Assembly: GCA_009781515.1 (NCBI GenBank)
Contig: WQXY01000009.1
Coordinates: forward strand, 1 to 64,000
Direction of reading: 5' to 3'
DNA from: Oscillospiraceae bacterium
Lineage (GTDB): Bacteria > Bacillota > Clostridia > Oscillospirales > Oscillospiraceae
DNA length: 64,000 bases
A model generated the notes under the pieces. That model was not told the origin of the DNA and made no database searches. It worked only from the letters and a program-made list of their open reading frames with translations. Shown one piece after another: positions 11,213 to 21,305 of this stretch. Numbering within the stretch: the stretch's first letter is position 1; each line of letters begins with the position of its first letter. A program made the translations under genes and the position numbers.

Positions 11213-13042
11213 ATGAAAAACATGAAAGTATCCATGAAATTAATCGTCAGCTTCCTATTGGTTGTTCTTTTGGCGACGATTATCGGTGTTGTCGGCATTT
11301 TCGGCATGAACAGTATCAACAGTTCAAAAACCGAAATGTACTACACCAAGACCGTACCCCTGCCCTATCTCGGCAAAGCCACAGAAGAACTTCAAAACGC
11401 AAGAGTTAATGTCCGCGAAATGGTCCTGTACGCTGAAAAAGGCAACGAAAAAGGCGTAGAAGATGCATGGGACTACACCTCTAAGCTGCTGCCGGAAATT
11501 GCTTATAACTTAAGCGAATTCGGCAAATACGTAGAAAACGATGACGTAAGCAAGCTGTACGAAGATGCCAAGAAGATGTACGAAGTCGAATATCTTCCCG
11601 TAGTAAATGCAATCCGCGATAATGCGCGCTTGTATGCATCAACACAAAACTATGATTACTTCCATATTATTGACGACAATCTTGACAAATGTAGAGAACT
11701 CTCCTACACCATGATGGATAAATTCGATACTGCTATCGACCTCCTCATGGAAGAAGGTGCGGACTCTTACCAAGCGGCAGACCAAATGGCAACAATGTTA
11801 CTTACAGTTATTATTGTAGTAATAGTTGTTTCAATCATCATTGCAATGTTCCTTGCTTTCTACATTTCCGGTCTCATTGCAAAGCCGCTGTCTATCATTG
11901 CCAATGCATTCAAACTCATCGGCTCTGAGGGCAGACTTGACTTTGACGATGCCACAAACAGATCAGCCAATGAAACAGCCACACGCAAAGACGAACTCGG
12001 TGACTGTGCAAGAGGCTTCAAAGGCATCATCTCTCATCTGACAGAAATTGAGCAGAACCTCAGTGCTATCGCTGACGGCGACCTCACCACAAGTGTTCAT
12101 GTCCTCTCTGCCAATGACACCATTGGTAACTCACTTGAGAGAACACTCGACAACCTTAACACAATGTTCGGTGAAATCAACTCTGCATCAAACCAAGTAT
12201 CCACAGGTTCGAAGCAAATCGCAGACGGCGCACAATCACTCGCTCAAGGCTCAACCGAGCAAGCAGCTTCTGTTGAAGAGCTCTCCGCATCAATCGGCGA
12301 AATTGCTCAAAAAACAAAAGAAAATGCCGGCATGGCAGAACGTGCCGCTCAGCTTGCCAAAACAATTATGGGCAACGCAGAAAAAGGCAGCGGTCAAATG
12401 GGCGAGATGACCACAGCAGTCCACGAGATTAACCAAGCCAGTCAGAGCATCAGCAAGGTTATTAAAGTTATCGACGACATAGCATTCCAGACGAACATTC
12501 TCGCACTCAACGCTGCTGTTGAAGCTGCAAGAGCAGGACAACACGGTAAAGGCTTCGCTGTTGTTGCTGAGGAAGTACGTAACCTCGCTGCAAAATCTGC
12601 TGAAGCAGCCAAAGACACCGGCGGTCTTATCCAAAACTCAATGGAAAAAGCCGAGCTTGGCGCACGTATCGCAGGCGAAACAGCCGAAAGTCTTGCAGAA
12701 ATCGTATCCGGTATCAGCGAGAGCACAAATATCGTCAGCGAGATTGCAAAGTCTTCAGAAGAGCAATCCCTCGGTATTACACAAATCAACACAGGTATCG
12801 ACCAAGTAGCACAGGTTGTTCAGCAAAACAGTGCAACGGCACAAGAGTCCGCTGCAGCATCAGAGGAAATGAGCAGCCAGTCCACAATGCTTGAAGAACT
12901 CATTTCACAATTCAAGCTTAAGAGTGCAGGCTTCGGCTCCTCGGCGCTTCCTTCAAGAAGTGCAAAAGCCGCGGAAGCACTGCCACCGGTACCCGCAGAC
13001 AATGTTTACGAACCCGGCAACGACAATTTCGGTAAGTACTAA
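11213..13042 (+). CDS. Methyl-accepting chemotaxis protein
   Basis: A 609-residue membrane receptor that passes ligand signals to CheA/CheW. TM1 spans about 9-32, followed by a helical extracytoplasmic domain of about 160 residues (four-helix-bundle type), TM2 at about 193-216, a HAMP domain to about 285 and the methylation and signalling helices. The hairpin tip is the conserved [20 protein letters not shown] region with the EEVRNLA motif after it. AGGAGG (11195-11200) lies 12 nt before the chosen ATG at 11213; the frame extends upstream to 11162 but without support. The tail lacks a clear CheR-binding pentapeptide. The ligand is unknown. It has its own promoter and terminator and is followed by the flagellin gene. 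Confidence 0.94.
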   Translation: MKNMKVSMKLIVSFLLVVLLATIIGVVGIFGMNSINSSKTEMYYTKTVPLPYLGKATEELQNARVNVREMVLYAEKGNEKGVEDAWDYTSKLLPEIAYNLSEFGKYVENDDVSKLYEDAKKMYEVEYLPVVNAIRDNARLYASTQNYDYFHIIDDNLDKCRELSYTMMDKFDTAIDLLMEEGADSYQAADQMATMLLTVIIVVIVVSIIIAMFLAFYISGLIAKPLSIIANAFKLIGSEGRLDFDDATNRSANETATRKDELGDCARGFKGIISHLTEIEQNLSAIADGDLTTSVHVLSANDTIGNSLERTLDNLNTMFGEINSASNQVSTGSKQIADGAQSLAQGSTEQAASVEELSASIGEIAQKTKENAGMAERAAQLAKTIMGNAEKGSGQMGEMTTAVHEINQASQSISKVIKVIDDIAFQTNILALNAAVEAARAGQHGKGFAVVAEEVRNLAAKSAEAAKDTGGLIQNSMEKAELGARIAGETAESLAEIVSGISESTNIVSEIAKSSEEQSLGITQINTGIDQVAQVVQQNSATAQESAAASEEMSSQSTMLEELISQFKLKSAGFGSSALPSRSAKAAEALPPVPADNVYEPGNDNFGKY

Positions 13043-13054
13043 GATATAACATTA

Positions 13055-13090
13055 TGTCAACCCTCACCAAAACGGCGGGGGTTGACATTT
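13055..13090 (+). terminator. Terminator of the chemotaxis receptor gene
   Basis: The stem TGTCAACCC (13055-13063) / GGGTTGACA (13079-13087) is a perfect 9-bp pair followed by TTTGTTT. Its right arm also contains the TTGACA of the flagellin promoter. Confidence 0.8.
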
Positions 13091-13111
13091 GTTTATGACT
13101 TACTGTATAAT
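13082..13111 (+). promoter_or_regulatory. Consensus sigma-A promoter of the flagellin gene
   Basis: TTGACA (13082-13087) and TATAAT (13106-13111) are both perfect and 18 nt apart, 54 nt before the flagellin ATG. No GCCGATAA-type sigma-28 element was seen. Confidence 0.75.
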
Positions 13112-13165
13112 CTTAATATGTTATTAAGGACAATAATATAGGGTTTTGAATGGAGGCAGATAGAC

Positions 13166-14008
13166 ATGAGGATTAATAATAACGTCAGTGCACTAAACGC
13201 ACAAAAGCAAAATAAATTAAACAACGAGGCTGTTGCAAACAGATTTGAAAAACTCAGTTCCGGCAAGCGCATCAACCGCTCGGCAGACGACGCAGCGGGT
13301 CTTGCTATTTCCGAGAGAATGCGTTCCCAAATAATGGGTGCTCTCACGGCGTCCCGCAACACCCAAGACGGCATATCTCTCATTCAAACGGCAGAGGGCG
13401 GACTCCAGTCAATTCACGAAATGCTCCAGCGTGCCCGCGAAATCGCCGTGCAATCTGCAAATGACACAAACGATAACAACGTTGACCGTCCGGCACTCCA
13501 AGGAGAGTTTGAAAACATCGTTAACGAAATTGACGACACAGCAGACAAAACCGAATTCAACGGCGTTAATGTTCTCAACGGCGAAACCGGCACAGTATCA
13601 ATCCAATCAGGTCCAAACGAAGGTGATACCACAGACATCGAAATCGGTGCTATGACTGCAAGTGCTCTTCTCGGTTTGCAAGGTGATGAGTACGACGCCG
13701 CTACAGATGCCAACGTAACAAGCAGTGCCGCCGCCTCAAGTACAATCGGCACAATAGATAACGCCATCAACGATGTTTCCATGCAGCGCGCCAATCTCGG
13801 AGCCATGCAAAACCGCCTTGAGTTCCGTATGCAGGCGCTCGACATTCAAGCTGAAAATGCCACTGCCGCCGAAAGTCGTATTCGCGACAGCGACATGGCA
13901 AAAATGATGACCGAATTGACCGCAAAGAGCATACTGCAAAAAGCTTCCACCGCAGTGCTTGCTCAAGCGAATGCCCGTCCGCAAGGCATCCTCGGTATGT
14001 TAGGATAA
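13166..14008 (+). CDS. fliC: Flagellin
   Basis: A 280-residue flagellin, the filament subunit exported by the flagellar type III system. The N-terminal D0/D1 region starts MRINNNVSALNAQ and contains KLSSGKRINRSADDAAGLAI. The C-terminal D1/D0 region ends in AQANARPQGILGMLG. Only about 80 residues separate these conserved ends, so it is a short flagellin lacking the large variable D2/D3 domains. GGAGG lies about 9 nt before the ATG. It is transcribed from a consensus housekeeping promoter, and the NrnA-like gene starts 2 nt after its stop. No other flagellar gene is in the window. Confidence 0.96.
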   Translation: MRINNNVSALNAQKQNKLNNEAVANRFEKLSSGKRINRSADDAAGLAISERMRSQIMGALTASRNTQDGISLIQTAEGGLQSIHEMLQRAREIAVQSANDTNDNNVDRPALQGEFENIVNEIDDTADKTEFNGVNVLNGETGTVSIQSGPNEGDTTDIEIGAMTASALLGLQGDEYDAATDANVTSSAAASSTIGTIDNAINDVSMQRANLGAMQNRLEFRMQALDIQAENATAAESRIRDSDMAKMMTELTAKSILQKASTAVLAQANARPQGILGMLG

Positions 14009-14009
14009 A

Positions 14010-15014
14010 ATGGGATTTAAAGAATTAATGTCTGTTATAGACAAAGAGCGCAAGCTATACATTCAAATGCACCGCCCGCCCGACCCCGACTGTCTCGCAT
14101 GTGCATCTGTCATGTCAGACATGCTGACAAGCGTCGGCTTTGAGCCGGGCATTGTTTATACGGGTGTCATAAGCAAGCCCGAAACTGTCGAGCTTATCAA
14201 CAACCTCGGCATTAAGCTCATACGTCTCGACACGGACACAAACAAGCACTTGGTACAAAAAGAAGACCAAGTCATTGTTGTTGACTGCCAGAAAGAAAAC
14301 AGCAATGTTGCTCCCCTTCCCGCCGAATATATAGCATGTATCGACCATCACCCTGAGCTTATCGCAAACGAATACAAATACGCGGATATACGCCCCGATT
14401 TTGGCGCCTGCTCAAGCATGATATATGAGTATGCCTTGGACATAGACTATCAGCTCAGCCCCGTTCAGGCAGCCTTACTTATTTACGGCATACGCATAGA
14501 TACGGACGATTTGAGCCGCAGAAAGTATCTGATGGACGTTGATATTTTCGCCGCTTTGTATAAAATCGCAAACCTTGAAATTCTCTCAAACATCGGGCGA
14601 AACGCTATAAGACCCGAAGACATCAGCACAACAATTGTTGCGTATGAAAACCTTACAATTAAAAATAATATCGCCTACAGCTTTGCGGGCGATGACAAAG
14701 CCAAGGAGTCCTTGGCGGAGCTTGCCGACAAGCTTATTTCGCTTGCCGATATTTCCTTTGTGGTTGTTTACAGTAAATGCTTTAACGGCTTTAACTTTTC
14801 TGTCAGGTCGCAGACCTTTACGCTAAATGCGGGTAAAATCGCAAAAAACGCCTTTGCACGGGCAAACGGCGACGGTGGCGGTCACAAATACATGGCAGGC
14901 GGACTTGTTCCCAAGGTGGCATTTATGGACCTGCACGGCAACAAGGCCGTCATGGAGCATGTCATCACTTTGATTGAAGAAGCCATCGTCGAGGTTAGTC
15001 AAGAAGAAGAGTGA
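14010..15014 (+). CDS. DHH-family phosphoesterase, NrnA-like
   Basis: A 334-residue DHH/DHHA1 protein. Metal-binding motifs are HRPPDPD (about 21-27), VVDCQ (about 91-95) and IDHHPE (about 111-116). The C-terminal DHHA1 domain carries GDGGGHKYMAGG, the nucleotide-binding GGGH loop. This layout matches NrnA, which degrades nano-RNAs and dephosphorylates pAp, and also related cyclic-dinucleotide or oligonucleotide phosphodiesterases. It has no N-terminal membrane, PAS or GGDEF parts, so it is not GdpP. It begins 2 nt after the flagellin stop and must rely on the flagellin transcript or internal signals. Its 3' end overlaps prfB by 16 bp tail to tail. Confidence 0.85.
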   Translation: MGFKELMSVIDKERKLYIQMHRPPDPDCLACASVMSDMLTSVGFEPGIVYTGVISKPETVELINNLGIKLIRLDTDTNKHLVQKEDQVIVVDCQKENSNVAPLPAEYIACIDHHPELIANEYKYADIRPDFGACSSMIYEYALDIDYQLSPVQAALLIYGIRIDTDDLSRRKYLMDVDIFAALYKIANLEILSNIGRNAIRPEDISTTIVAYENLTIKNNIAYSFAGDDKAKESLAELADKLISLADISFVVVYSKCFNGFNFSVRSQTFTLNAGKIAKNAFARANGDGGGHKYMAGGLVPKVAFMDLHGNKAVMEHVITLIEEAIVEVSQEEE

Positions 15015-16105
15015 TTTGTTAAATATGCTTCGATAAAGCCGTCAAGGTCACCGTCCATGACGGCATTTATATTGCCGTTTTCAAAACCTGTGCGGTTGTC
15101 CTTTACAAGAGTGTAGGGCATAAAAACATAGCTGCGGATTTGACTCCCCCATTCGATTTTCATCTGTTCACCCTTGATATCACTTATTTTGTCCAAATGC
15201 TGCCGTTCTTTTATCTCTAAGAGCTTCGAGCGGAGCATCCGCATTGCAACTTCGCGGTTTTGATGCTGAGAGCGTTCCATTTGGCAGGCAACAACCAAAC
15301 CCGTCGGCAGGTGAGTGATACGAATGGCACTTTCGGTTTTGTTAACATGCTGCCCGCCCGCTCCCGATGCACGGAAAGTATCAACCCTCAGGTCTTCACT
15401 TTTTATCTCAAGTGCAGTATCATCAGTGATAAGCGGTGCTACTTCTATCGCGGCAAATGAAGTATGGCGGCGACCCGATGAGTCAAACGGCGAAATCCGC
15501 ACCAAGCGATGGACGCCGTTTTCGCTTTTGAGAAGCCCGTAGGCGTTCTCGCCGTCGATTTGTATCGAAGCCGACTTCATACCCGCTTCCTCGCCGTCAA
15601 GCCAGTCAAGCAGCTTGAGCTTCATGTTATGCCGCTCAGCCCAGCGTGTATACATTCTGTATAACATCTGTGCCCAATCCTGAGCCTCAGTGCCGCCTGC
15701 TCCCGCATGAAACGACATAATCGCCGAGTTGTTGTCATACTCACCTGACAGCAGCACCTCGAGCCTTGCCGTTTCAAGTGCTTTTTCAAAGGCAGACAGT
15801 TCTTCTTCTATTTCCGGAAGAAGGCTTTCATCATTTTCCTCGGCACCCATTTGGCACAGCGTCTGCAAGTCGCTCCAAGCCCCGTCAAGTTTTTCATAAG
15901 CCCCAATCTTGTTTTTCTCACGCTTTATCTGTTGGAGCACTTTTTGTGAGTTGTCCAAATCCGACCAAAATCCGTCTTTGGCACTTTCCGCCTCAAGACG
16001 TTTCAGCTCCGCTGCCGCCTCGTCAAGCTTGAGTGCGTTTTTCAAACCGTCGAGCACAGGTCGCAGCGCCGTTATTTTTTGTTTATATTCATCAAAAGCT
16101 ATCAT
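14999..16105 (-). CDS. prfB: Peptide chain release factor 2
   Basis: A 368-residue class I release factor that ends translation at UGA and UAA. The tripeptide anticodon SPF appears in RISPFDSSGRRH and the catalytic GGQ in SGAGGQHVNKT. The frame is continuous: at the place where many bacteria have the CUU-U-GAC programmed +1 frameshift, this gene reads CTT GAC in frame, so the autoregulatory shift is absent. The frame can be extended to 16150, but those codons belong to a palindromic repeat, so the ATG at 16105 was chosen; neither start has a clear Shine-Dalgarno sequence. It follows the two kinase genes in the same direction, separated by the repeat. Confidence 0.95.
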   Translation of the reverse strand: MIAFDEYKQKITALRPVLDGLKNALKLDEAAAELKRLEAESAKDGFWSDLDNSQKVLQQIKREKNKIGAYEKLDGAWSDLQTLCQMGAEENDESLLPEIEEELSAFEKALETARLEVLLSGEYDNNSAIMSFHAGAGGTEAQDWAQMLYRMYTRWAERHNMKLKLLDWLDGEEAGMKSASIQIDGENAYGLLKSENGVHRLVRISPFDSSGRRHTSFAAIEVAPLITDDTALEIKSEDLRVDTFRASGAGGQHVNKTESAIRITHLPTGLVVACQMERSQHQNREVAMRMLRSKLLEIKERQHLDKISDIKGEQMKIEWGSQIRSYVFMPYTLVKDNRTGFENGNINAVMDGDLDGFIEAYLTNHSSS

Positions 16106-16114
16106 GGCAACATT

Positions 16115-16169
16115 ATGACAAGGGGACGGGGGTTTGTCAATATATGACAATCCCCCGTCCCCTTGTCAT
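16115..16169. repeat. Inverted pair of the GGGGACGGGGGTTTGTC repeat
   Basis: Two arms, each with TGACAAGGGGACGGGGG or its complement, face each other around a short AT-rich loop. As RNA this makes a very strong hairpin between the kinase stop and prfB. Single or paired copies recur at 24401, 41663, 45787, 47022, 47703 and 57234. Confidence 0.85.
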
Positions 16170-16170
16170 T

Positions 16171-18336
16171 CTAACGGCATTTTACTTTCACGGAAATATT
16201 AAAGACTGCTCCTTTTCCAAGCTCTGACTTTACCCATATCTTGCCGCCCATCATTTTAATAATACGGCTTGAAATAGAAAGCCCGAGTCCCGTGCCGCCA
16301 TACGTGCGTTTCATACTGTTATCTGCCTGTTCAAAAATATCAAACAGTTTTTCCTGCTGCTCGGCTGATATCCCTATACCATTGTCGGAGACTTTTATAT
16401 GCAAAACACATTTATCTTCAAATTTTTCTGCTCCGGAAATATCCAAACTGATTTTACCGCCGTCAGGGGTAAATTTGATAGAATTATCGAGCAAACATTT
16501 TATTACCTGAGCATAACGATCTTTGTCCCCAAAAATAAAGTTTGGTGTATTTTTATCTATATCTAAAGAAAAATCTTGTTGCTTCTTTTCCGCATAAACA
16601 CGTATATCACTTAATACTTCATCAAGCATTAAAGGCAAGTCAAACATCTCATTTGTAAGCTCTATATTATCCGTTTCAAGTTTTGCCATATCGAGAATGT
16701 CTTCAACCATCTTGAGCAAATGAGAAGATGACTCTTCAATTGTATCAAAGGCATATTTTCTCTTTTCATCATCATTAGTGCTTTTTCCAATCGTAGTCAT
16801 ACCCATTATCGCATTGAGTGGTGTTCGCATTTCGTGGCTCATATTTGACAGAAAATAACTTTTTGCCTGAGTGGCGGTATTCGCCAATTTGATTGCTTTT
16901 TCCAACTGAGAGGTTTTTCCGAGTATTTCCTGAAACATTTCATTGCGGACATAAGAGTTGGCGATAAGCAAGCTTGCAGAGTGTAAAATAGACTCCTCTT
17001 CATGTGTAAAAATCCGCTCTTCCTTGCAATCATTATATCCGACATATCCCCAAAATTGATTATCCATAAAAATAGGAATGACAAGAATTGATAATATCCC
17101 GCGATTTGTTAAAATAGCCTGCTCCTGCAGTGCCATGGTGCTGACGATTTTATTGATATATTTTCCCGATGATAATATTTTCTCCCAACCGGGAACCTCT
17201 TCATTGTATGTAAACGAAGTTCCGTCTGCAAATATCGTTTGCTTGGGAGACCATTCAAATAATTGCATACAACATAAATTGTCGTCTGATGTAAGGTTCT
17301 TCCATAGATATATGCAATCTACACCTACAGCTCCTGCTATTATACTCATGCATTTATCTATGACTTTTTCGAAATCATCCGCATACGAGTTAAACAGCAA
17401 AATCGCCATTTCGTTTGCCGCCTGCAGCATCGCATCACGATACTCTGTTACAACAACTTTGTGCTCCATCGCACTGCGTTCATAAACACTTGATAAAATA
17501 CCGGATACGTGTACGGCAAGGTCTATTTCACTGGTACTCCAGTACGACCCGTCATCTTCTCTTGAAAAGTCTAACATCGCACATACTCTGCCTTTTACAA
17601 AAACCGGGGTCGTAATAAAGCTCCTGTGATTGTTACGAAAATGTTTAGCTGCTTCAGCATGGGCTTGATGATTTGAGTGAATACAAAATTCTTCGTTTGT
17701 CAGCAGATTATTAACAAGTACCTTTAATTTCTCATCGGCTATAAATTTTTCTCCTATATGCGTTTCCTTTGATAAATACGGACATGACCATTCATGCTTA
17801 CATATAAGATCCGTGCTCTCATCATCTTGTTCATATAACAAAACCTGTGATAACTCCATAAATTCGCCGACCATTTTTAATGTTTCTCCGAAAAGGACTT
17901 CATCATCAGCATCGGATAAGAATTTATGTGATATTTTGGACATCAATGCCTGTTGCCGCAGCCGCTTGAGTATATCCATCTGGTTTTTAATTCTCATTTT
18001 TACAACTATCGGATGAAATGGCTTTGAGATATAATCGGCAGCACCTAAGGCAAATCCTTTTTCCTCGGCATCTCTGTCATCGAGTCCCGTGATAAAAATT
18101 ACCGGAATATCCCGTGTCCTTTCGGATGCCTTTAGAGTAGTAATCACTTCATACCCGTCCATATTCGGCATAATAATATCAAGTAAAATGACATCCGGCG
18201 AAACTTCTCTTACTGTTTCAATTGCTTCAAGGCTATCTACTTCGGCTATAATCTTGTAATCCGCTTCTAAGATTTTCTTAAGTGCAATAATATTATTTGG
18301 TTCATCGTCAATGACTAATATTGTGTTTTTATTCAT
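16171..18336 (-). CDS. Histidine kinase with N-terminal receiver and GAF domains
   Basis: A cytosolic 721-residue protein. Residues 5-120 are a receiver domain with acidic pocket DDE (10-12) and phospho-acceptor D53 in LLDIIMP. Two GAF-like regions follow (about 150-280 and 320-460). The HisKA domain has SHEMRTPLNAI near residue 500, then a HATPase_c domain with N, G1 (DNGIGI) and G2 (GGTGLGLSI) boxes. A receiver placed before the kinase suggests that a phosphoryl group from another kinase controls its activity. The ATG lies inside the end of the upstream hybrid kinase, overlapping by 8 bp, so both proteins are probably made together and may form one phosphorelay. No output regulator is adjacent; signal and target are unknown. 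Confidence 0.93.
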   Translation of the reverse strand: MNKNTILVIDDEPNNIIALKKILEADYKIIAEVDSLEAIETVREVSPDVILLDIIMPNMDGYEVITTLKASERTRDIPVIFITGLDDRDAEEKGFALGAADYISKPFHPIVVKMRIKNQMDILKRLRQQALMSKISHKFLSDADDEVLFGETLKMVGEFMELSQVLLYEQDDESTDLICKHEWSCPYLSKETHIGEKFIADEKLKVLVNNLLTNEEFCIHSNHQAHAEAAKHFRNNHRSFITTPVFVKGRVCAMLDFSREDDGSYWSTSEIDLAVHVSGILSSVYERSAMEHKVVVTEYRDAMLQAANEMAILLFNSYADDFEKVIDKCMSIIAGAVGVDCIYLWKNLTSDDNLCCMQLFEWSPKQTIFADGTSFTYNEEVPGWEKILSSGKYINKIVSTMALQEQAILTNRGILSILVIPIFMDNQFWGYVGYNDCKEERIFTHEEESILHSASLLIANSYVRNEMFQEILGKTSQLEKAIKLANTATQAKSYFLSNMSHEMRTPLNAIMGMTTIGKSTNDDEKRKYAFDTIEESSSHLLKMVEDILDMAKLETDNIELTNEMFDLPLMLDEVLSDIRVYAEKKQQDFSLDIDKNTPNFIFGDKDRYAQVIKCLLDNSIKFTPDGGKISLDISGAEKFEDKCVLHIKVSDNGIGISAEQQEKLFDIFEQADNSMKRTYGGTGLGLSISSRIIKMMGGKIWVKSELGKGAVFNISVKVKCR

Positions 18337-21049
18337 TTCTTAAAATTAATCTTTCTTTCAAACTTTTAAGAGAAGCAATCGCTTGTTTGAACATACAAGC
18401 TTCAACCTGTTTGATTAACTCTTCGCAGCCCGGCAAGGAGTTTGCAATTTCATCCACCAACTCCATACAGCTTGTATCCTTGGATATAAGCAGCGGTTCG
18501 AGCTTTTCGACTGTTTTAATTGCTTTTTCCATATCAAATGTATCGCCGCTTGCAATAATCCTTGTTTCATCAAGAAATGGAGCCAGTTCGTTAAGTACTA
18601 ATATCATTTCCGACTCAAAGTTTTTGATATGTTCTTCACTTAATTGATTTGTACCGTCAGCAAGCATAGCTTCTGCCACTGCCGCAGCGGATTGCAGTCG
18701 TTTTTCACCGATTTGTGCAGCGTTGCTTTTTGCCGTATGAACCAATCTGTGGGCTGTTTTTATGTCTGAGCGCTCTAAGCTTTCAGCAAACTCCTTAAAA
18801 GTTGTTTGATTGTTTCTGACAAAGTTGGTTTTCAGCAGCTTTTGTGTTTGTTCTTCCTCTTCATTTTGACGGACTTTGTCAATCTCTTTGTATTCCACCA
18901 CAGGAATAAATCTAATCAAACATCTCCACAAATCGTTTGCAGTAAACGGCTTGCCGACTGTTTCAGACATTCCGCTTGCTCTGTAGAGTTCAAGGTCGTT
19001 GGACATTACATTTGCCGTCAGTGCAACAATCGGAGTTTTGACACCGAGCTGTGTGATTTTATCTGCAGCTTCCAAACCGTCCATTATAGGCATATGTATA
19101 TCCATAAATATCAAATCAAACGGTTTTTGGTTTTCTTTGACTCTTTCGGCAACGGCATTGACCCCCTCCTTACCGTTATGTGCAACAACCGTTTTTAATC
19201 CCACCCTTGTAAGATGATCGCATATAACCTGTTGATTTAAGCTGTTATCTTCACAAATAAGAATTTCACCCTCAAACATAGGCTGCGTCATGTCGTCAAT
19301 AGCAATTTTTTCGATATCTTTTACTATATCACTGTCAATAAGCTCAAACGTAAGTTCAAAACTGAATTTGCTGCCGATACCGGGTGCACTTTCTACCTCT
19401 AACTCACCGCCCATCAGCTCAATAATATTTTTTGTAATTGTAAGCCCGAGTCCTGTGCCTCCGTATCTGCGCGTTATGCTGTCATCCGCTTGCTTAAACG
19501 GCTCAAATATCCGCTCTATCTGATCCGGCGTCATGCCGATACCACTGTCTTTGATTTCAAACTTGACTGTTGCATGTGTGTCATTTTCTTCTACCAATGA
19601 TGCAAGAAGCTTTACCGTGCCGGACTTTGTGAATTTTACCGAATTCGATAAAAGGTTCATTATGACCTGTCGCAGCCTGATTGGGTCTCCGAGCAGCCTT
19701 TTTCCTATAAATGGCTCGGCATAACAGTACAGCATTATTCCTTTTTCTACGGTTTTTGGTATAATCGCTGACTGGCAATGAGCGAAAATGTCAGGCAGGT
19801 CAAAGGGAATTTGCTCAAGGTCTATTTTACCTGACTCGATTTTTGATATATCGAGAATATCGTTGATAATATTAAGAAGCCACTGCGCACTTTCTTGTAT
19901 GTTTGTAAGATAGTCTCTGGTTTTATGCGGAATGTCGCCATACTGAGCAAGCTCTGCAAAACCTATGATACTGTTCATAGGCGTTCTTATTTCGTGGCTC
20001 ATATTCGCCAAAAACGTCGATTTTGTCATATTAGCATCTTCTGCTTCTACTCTTCGAAGCTCACTTAACTCCTGTGCTTTAACCAGTTCACTTTCCCTTT
20101 CACGGATTTTGCTCATCATTCTCTCAAGTCTCAGGTCAATAGCGACCGATATATATCTTGCAATTAAGAAACAAATACCCATTACTATCAACGTTATTAC
20201 TGCTCCGGCAATAATGAAGAATACTACTTTGTTAGTATCCTCGGCAGTGTGGAACCCGACAAATATCATACCGACAACAGCGTCATCAACACCATATATC
20301 GGTGAGTAATGCCCCAGCATATCTTCACCATATAGTTCAATGTTTCCAAAATATATCCCGCCGTTAAGAACGATTTCACTTATTTCCTCCGACGCTCTGC
20401 CTCCCAAAGCAAAAGTTCCGTCAGGATTTAATGCGGTTGACGAAATCCGTTCGTCGTTTCTGAAAATCGTTATTTCACATCCTGTCAGCTCTTTCATTTT
20501 TTCCGGAAATTCCGGCACATCAAGTCTGAACCCTAAGGACACAGCGCCTACTATATCCATATTGTGGTCATATATCGGTGCGCCGGCATATGCACCAAGC
20601 TCAATGACAGCGCCTTGAGTAAAGTTTGTAGACCTGACTCCCTCCAGAATAGCTTTTGCCACATGAGGCTGATTTAATATATTATCGCTATGTCGTCCCG
20701 GCTCATGTGTCCTTACAAGTACATACCCGTCTTTATCAATAATGTTGCAAAAATCAATTTCGGTCATACTCTTTAAGGAATTTGCCATAGACATAATTTC
20801 ATCTCTATCATTTCTGATAAGAACATCAAGCAATTCCGGATTATTTGCCATGCCTATCGAAGCAACCCCGGCTCTAACCAAAAGGTCTTGGATTTCATTT
20901 TCAACCACGTTTACTGCAACTTCGATTTTATTGCGCATAGCTATATTTAACTCTCTGTTAAATAAAATAATTGATGAAACAAAAACGACAACGCACGAAA
21001 CTACACTGAGCACTATCATCGGGATAAGAATTCTTCTCCTTATACTCAT
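18329..21049 (-). CDS. Membrane hybrid histidine kinase with Cache sensor, receiver and HPt
   Basis: A 906-residue protein. TM1 (about 7-30), an extracytoplasmic Cache-type sensor (about 31-270, with a DKDGYVLVRTHEPGRHSD stretch), TM2 (about 275-298), HisKA (SHEIRTPMNSI near 350), HATPase_c with GGTGLGLTI, a receiver with FMDIHMPIMDG (Asp near 648) and a C-terminal HPt-like helix bundle with LVHTAKSNA (His near 769). All relay residues are present. Cache domains usually bind small organic ligands such as carboxylates or amino acids. AGGGGGG lies just before the ATG. The HPt could pass phosphate to the receiver at the start of the downstream kinase, whose gene overlaps this one by 8 bp. Confidence 0.93.
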   Translation of the reverse strand: MSIRRRILIPMIVLSVVSCVVVFVSSIILFNRELNIAMRNKIEVAVNVVENEIQDLLVRAGVASIGMANNPELLDVLIRNDRDEIMSMANSLKSMTEIDFCNIIDKDGYVLVRTHEPGRHSDNILNQPHVAKAILEGVRSTNFTQGAVIELGAYAGAPIYDHNMDIVGAVSLGFRLDVPEFPEKMKELTGCEITIFRNDERISSTALNPDGTFALGGRASEEISEIVLNGGIYFGNIELYGEDMLGHYSPIYGVDDAVVGMIFVGFHTAEDTNKVVFFIIAGAVITLIVMGICFLIARYISVAIDLRLERMMSKIRERESELVKAQELSELRRVEAEDANMTKSTFLANMSHEIRTPMNSIIGFAELAQYGDIPHKTRDYLTNIQESAQWLLNIINDILDISKIESGKIDLEQIPFDLPDIFAHCQSAIIPKTVEKGIMLYCYAEPFIGKRLLGDPIRLRQVIMNLLSNSVKFTKSGTVKLLASLVEENDTHATVKFEIKDSGIGMTPDQIERIFEPFKQADDSITRRYGGTGLGLTITKNIIELMGGELEVESAPGIGSKFSFELTFELIDSDIVKDIEKIAIDDMTQPMFEGEILICEDNSLNQQVICDHLTRVGLKTVVAHNGKEGVNAVAERVKENQKPFDLIFMDIHMPIMDGLEAADKITQLGVKTPIVALTANVMSNDLELYRASGMSETVGKPFTANDLWRCLIRFIPVVEYKEIDKVRQNEEEEQTQKLLKTNFVRNNQTTFKEFAESLERSDIKTAHRLVHTAKSNAAQIGEKRLQSAAAVAEAMLADGTNQLSEEHIKNFESEMILVLNELAPFLDETRIIASGDTFDMEKAIKTVEKLEPLLISKDTSCMELVDEIANSLPGCEELIKQVEACMFKQAIASLKSLKERLILRNE

Positions 21050-21223
21050 TAAAGTTCCCCCCTAAATAATGTAATAGACCATTGCGTTAATTATGCACCA
21101 TATAATGTAGGTTTTCAATCATATTTTACACATTATTCGTGTCTTTTTCGTGTCTTTTTTGTACATTTGTAAGCAGCATCGATGCCTGACGTTGATGCTT
21201 GCATTGACAAAATACGTAAAGTA

Positions 21224-21252
21224 TTGACATACTACCACCCTTACTATAGAAT
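21224..21252 (+). promoter_or_regulatory. Sigma-A promoter of the porGDAB operon
   Basis: TTGACA (21224-21229) and TAGAAT (21247-21252) are 17 nt apart. A second TTGACA lies 20 bp upstream (21204-21209). The start codon is at 21306. The rest of the 256-bp gap to the divergent kinase gene shows no other clear feature. Confidence 0.65.
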
Positions 21253-21305
21253 GTTTAATTGTCGCTAACTATATGTAAATAAATTACGAAAGGTGGTTTT
21301 AGATA

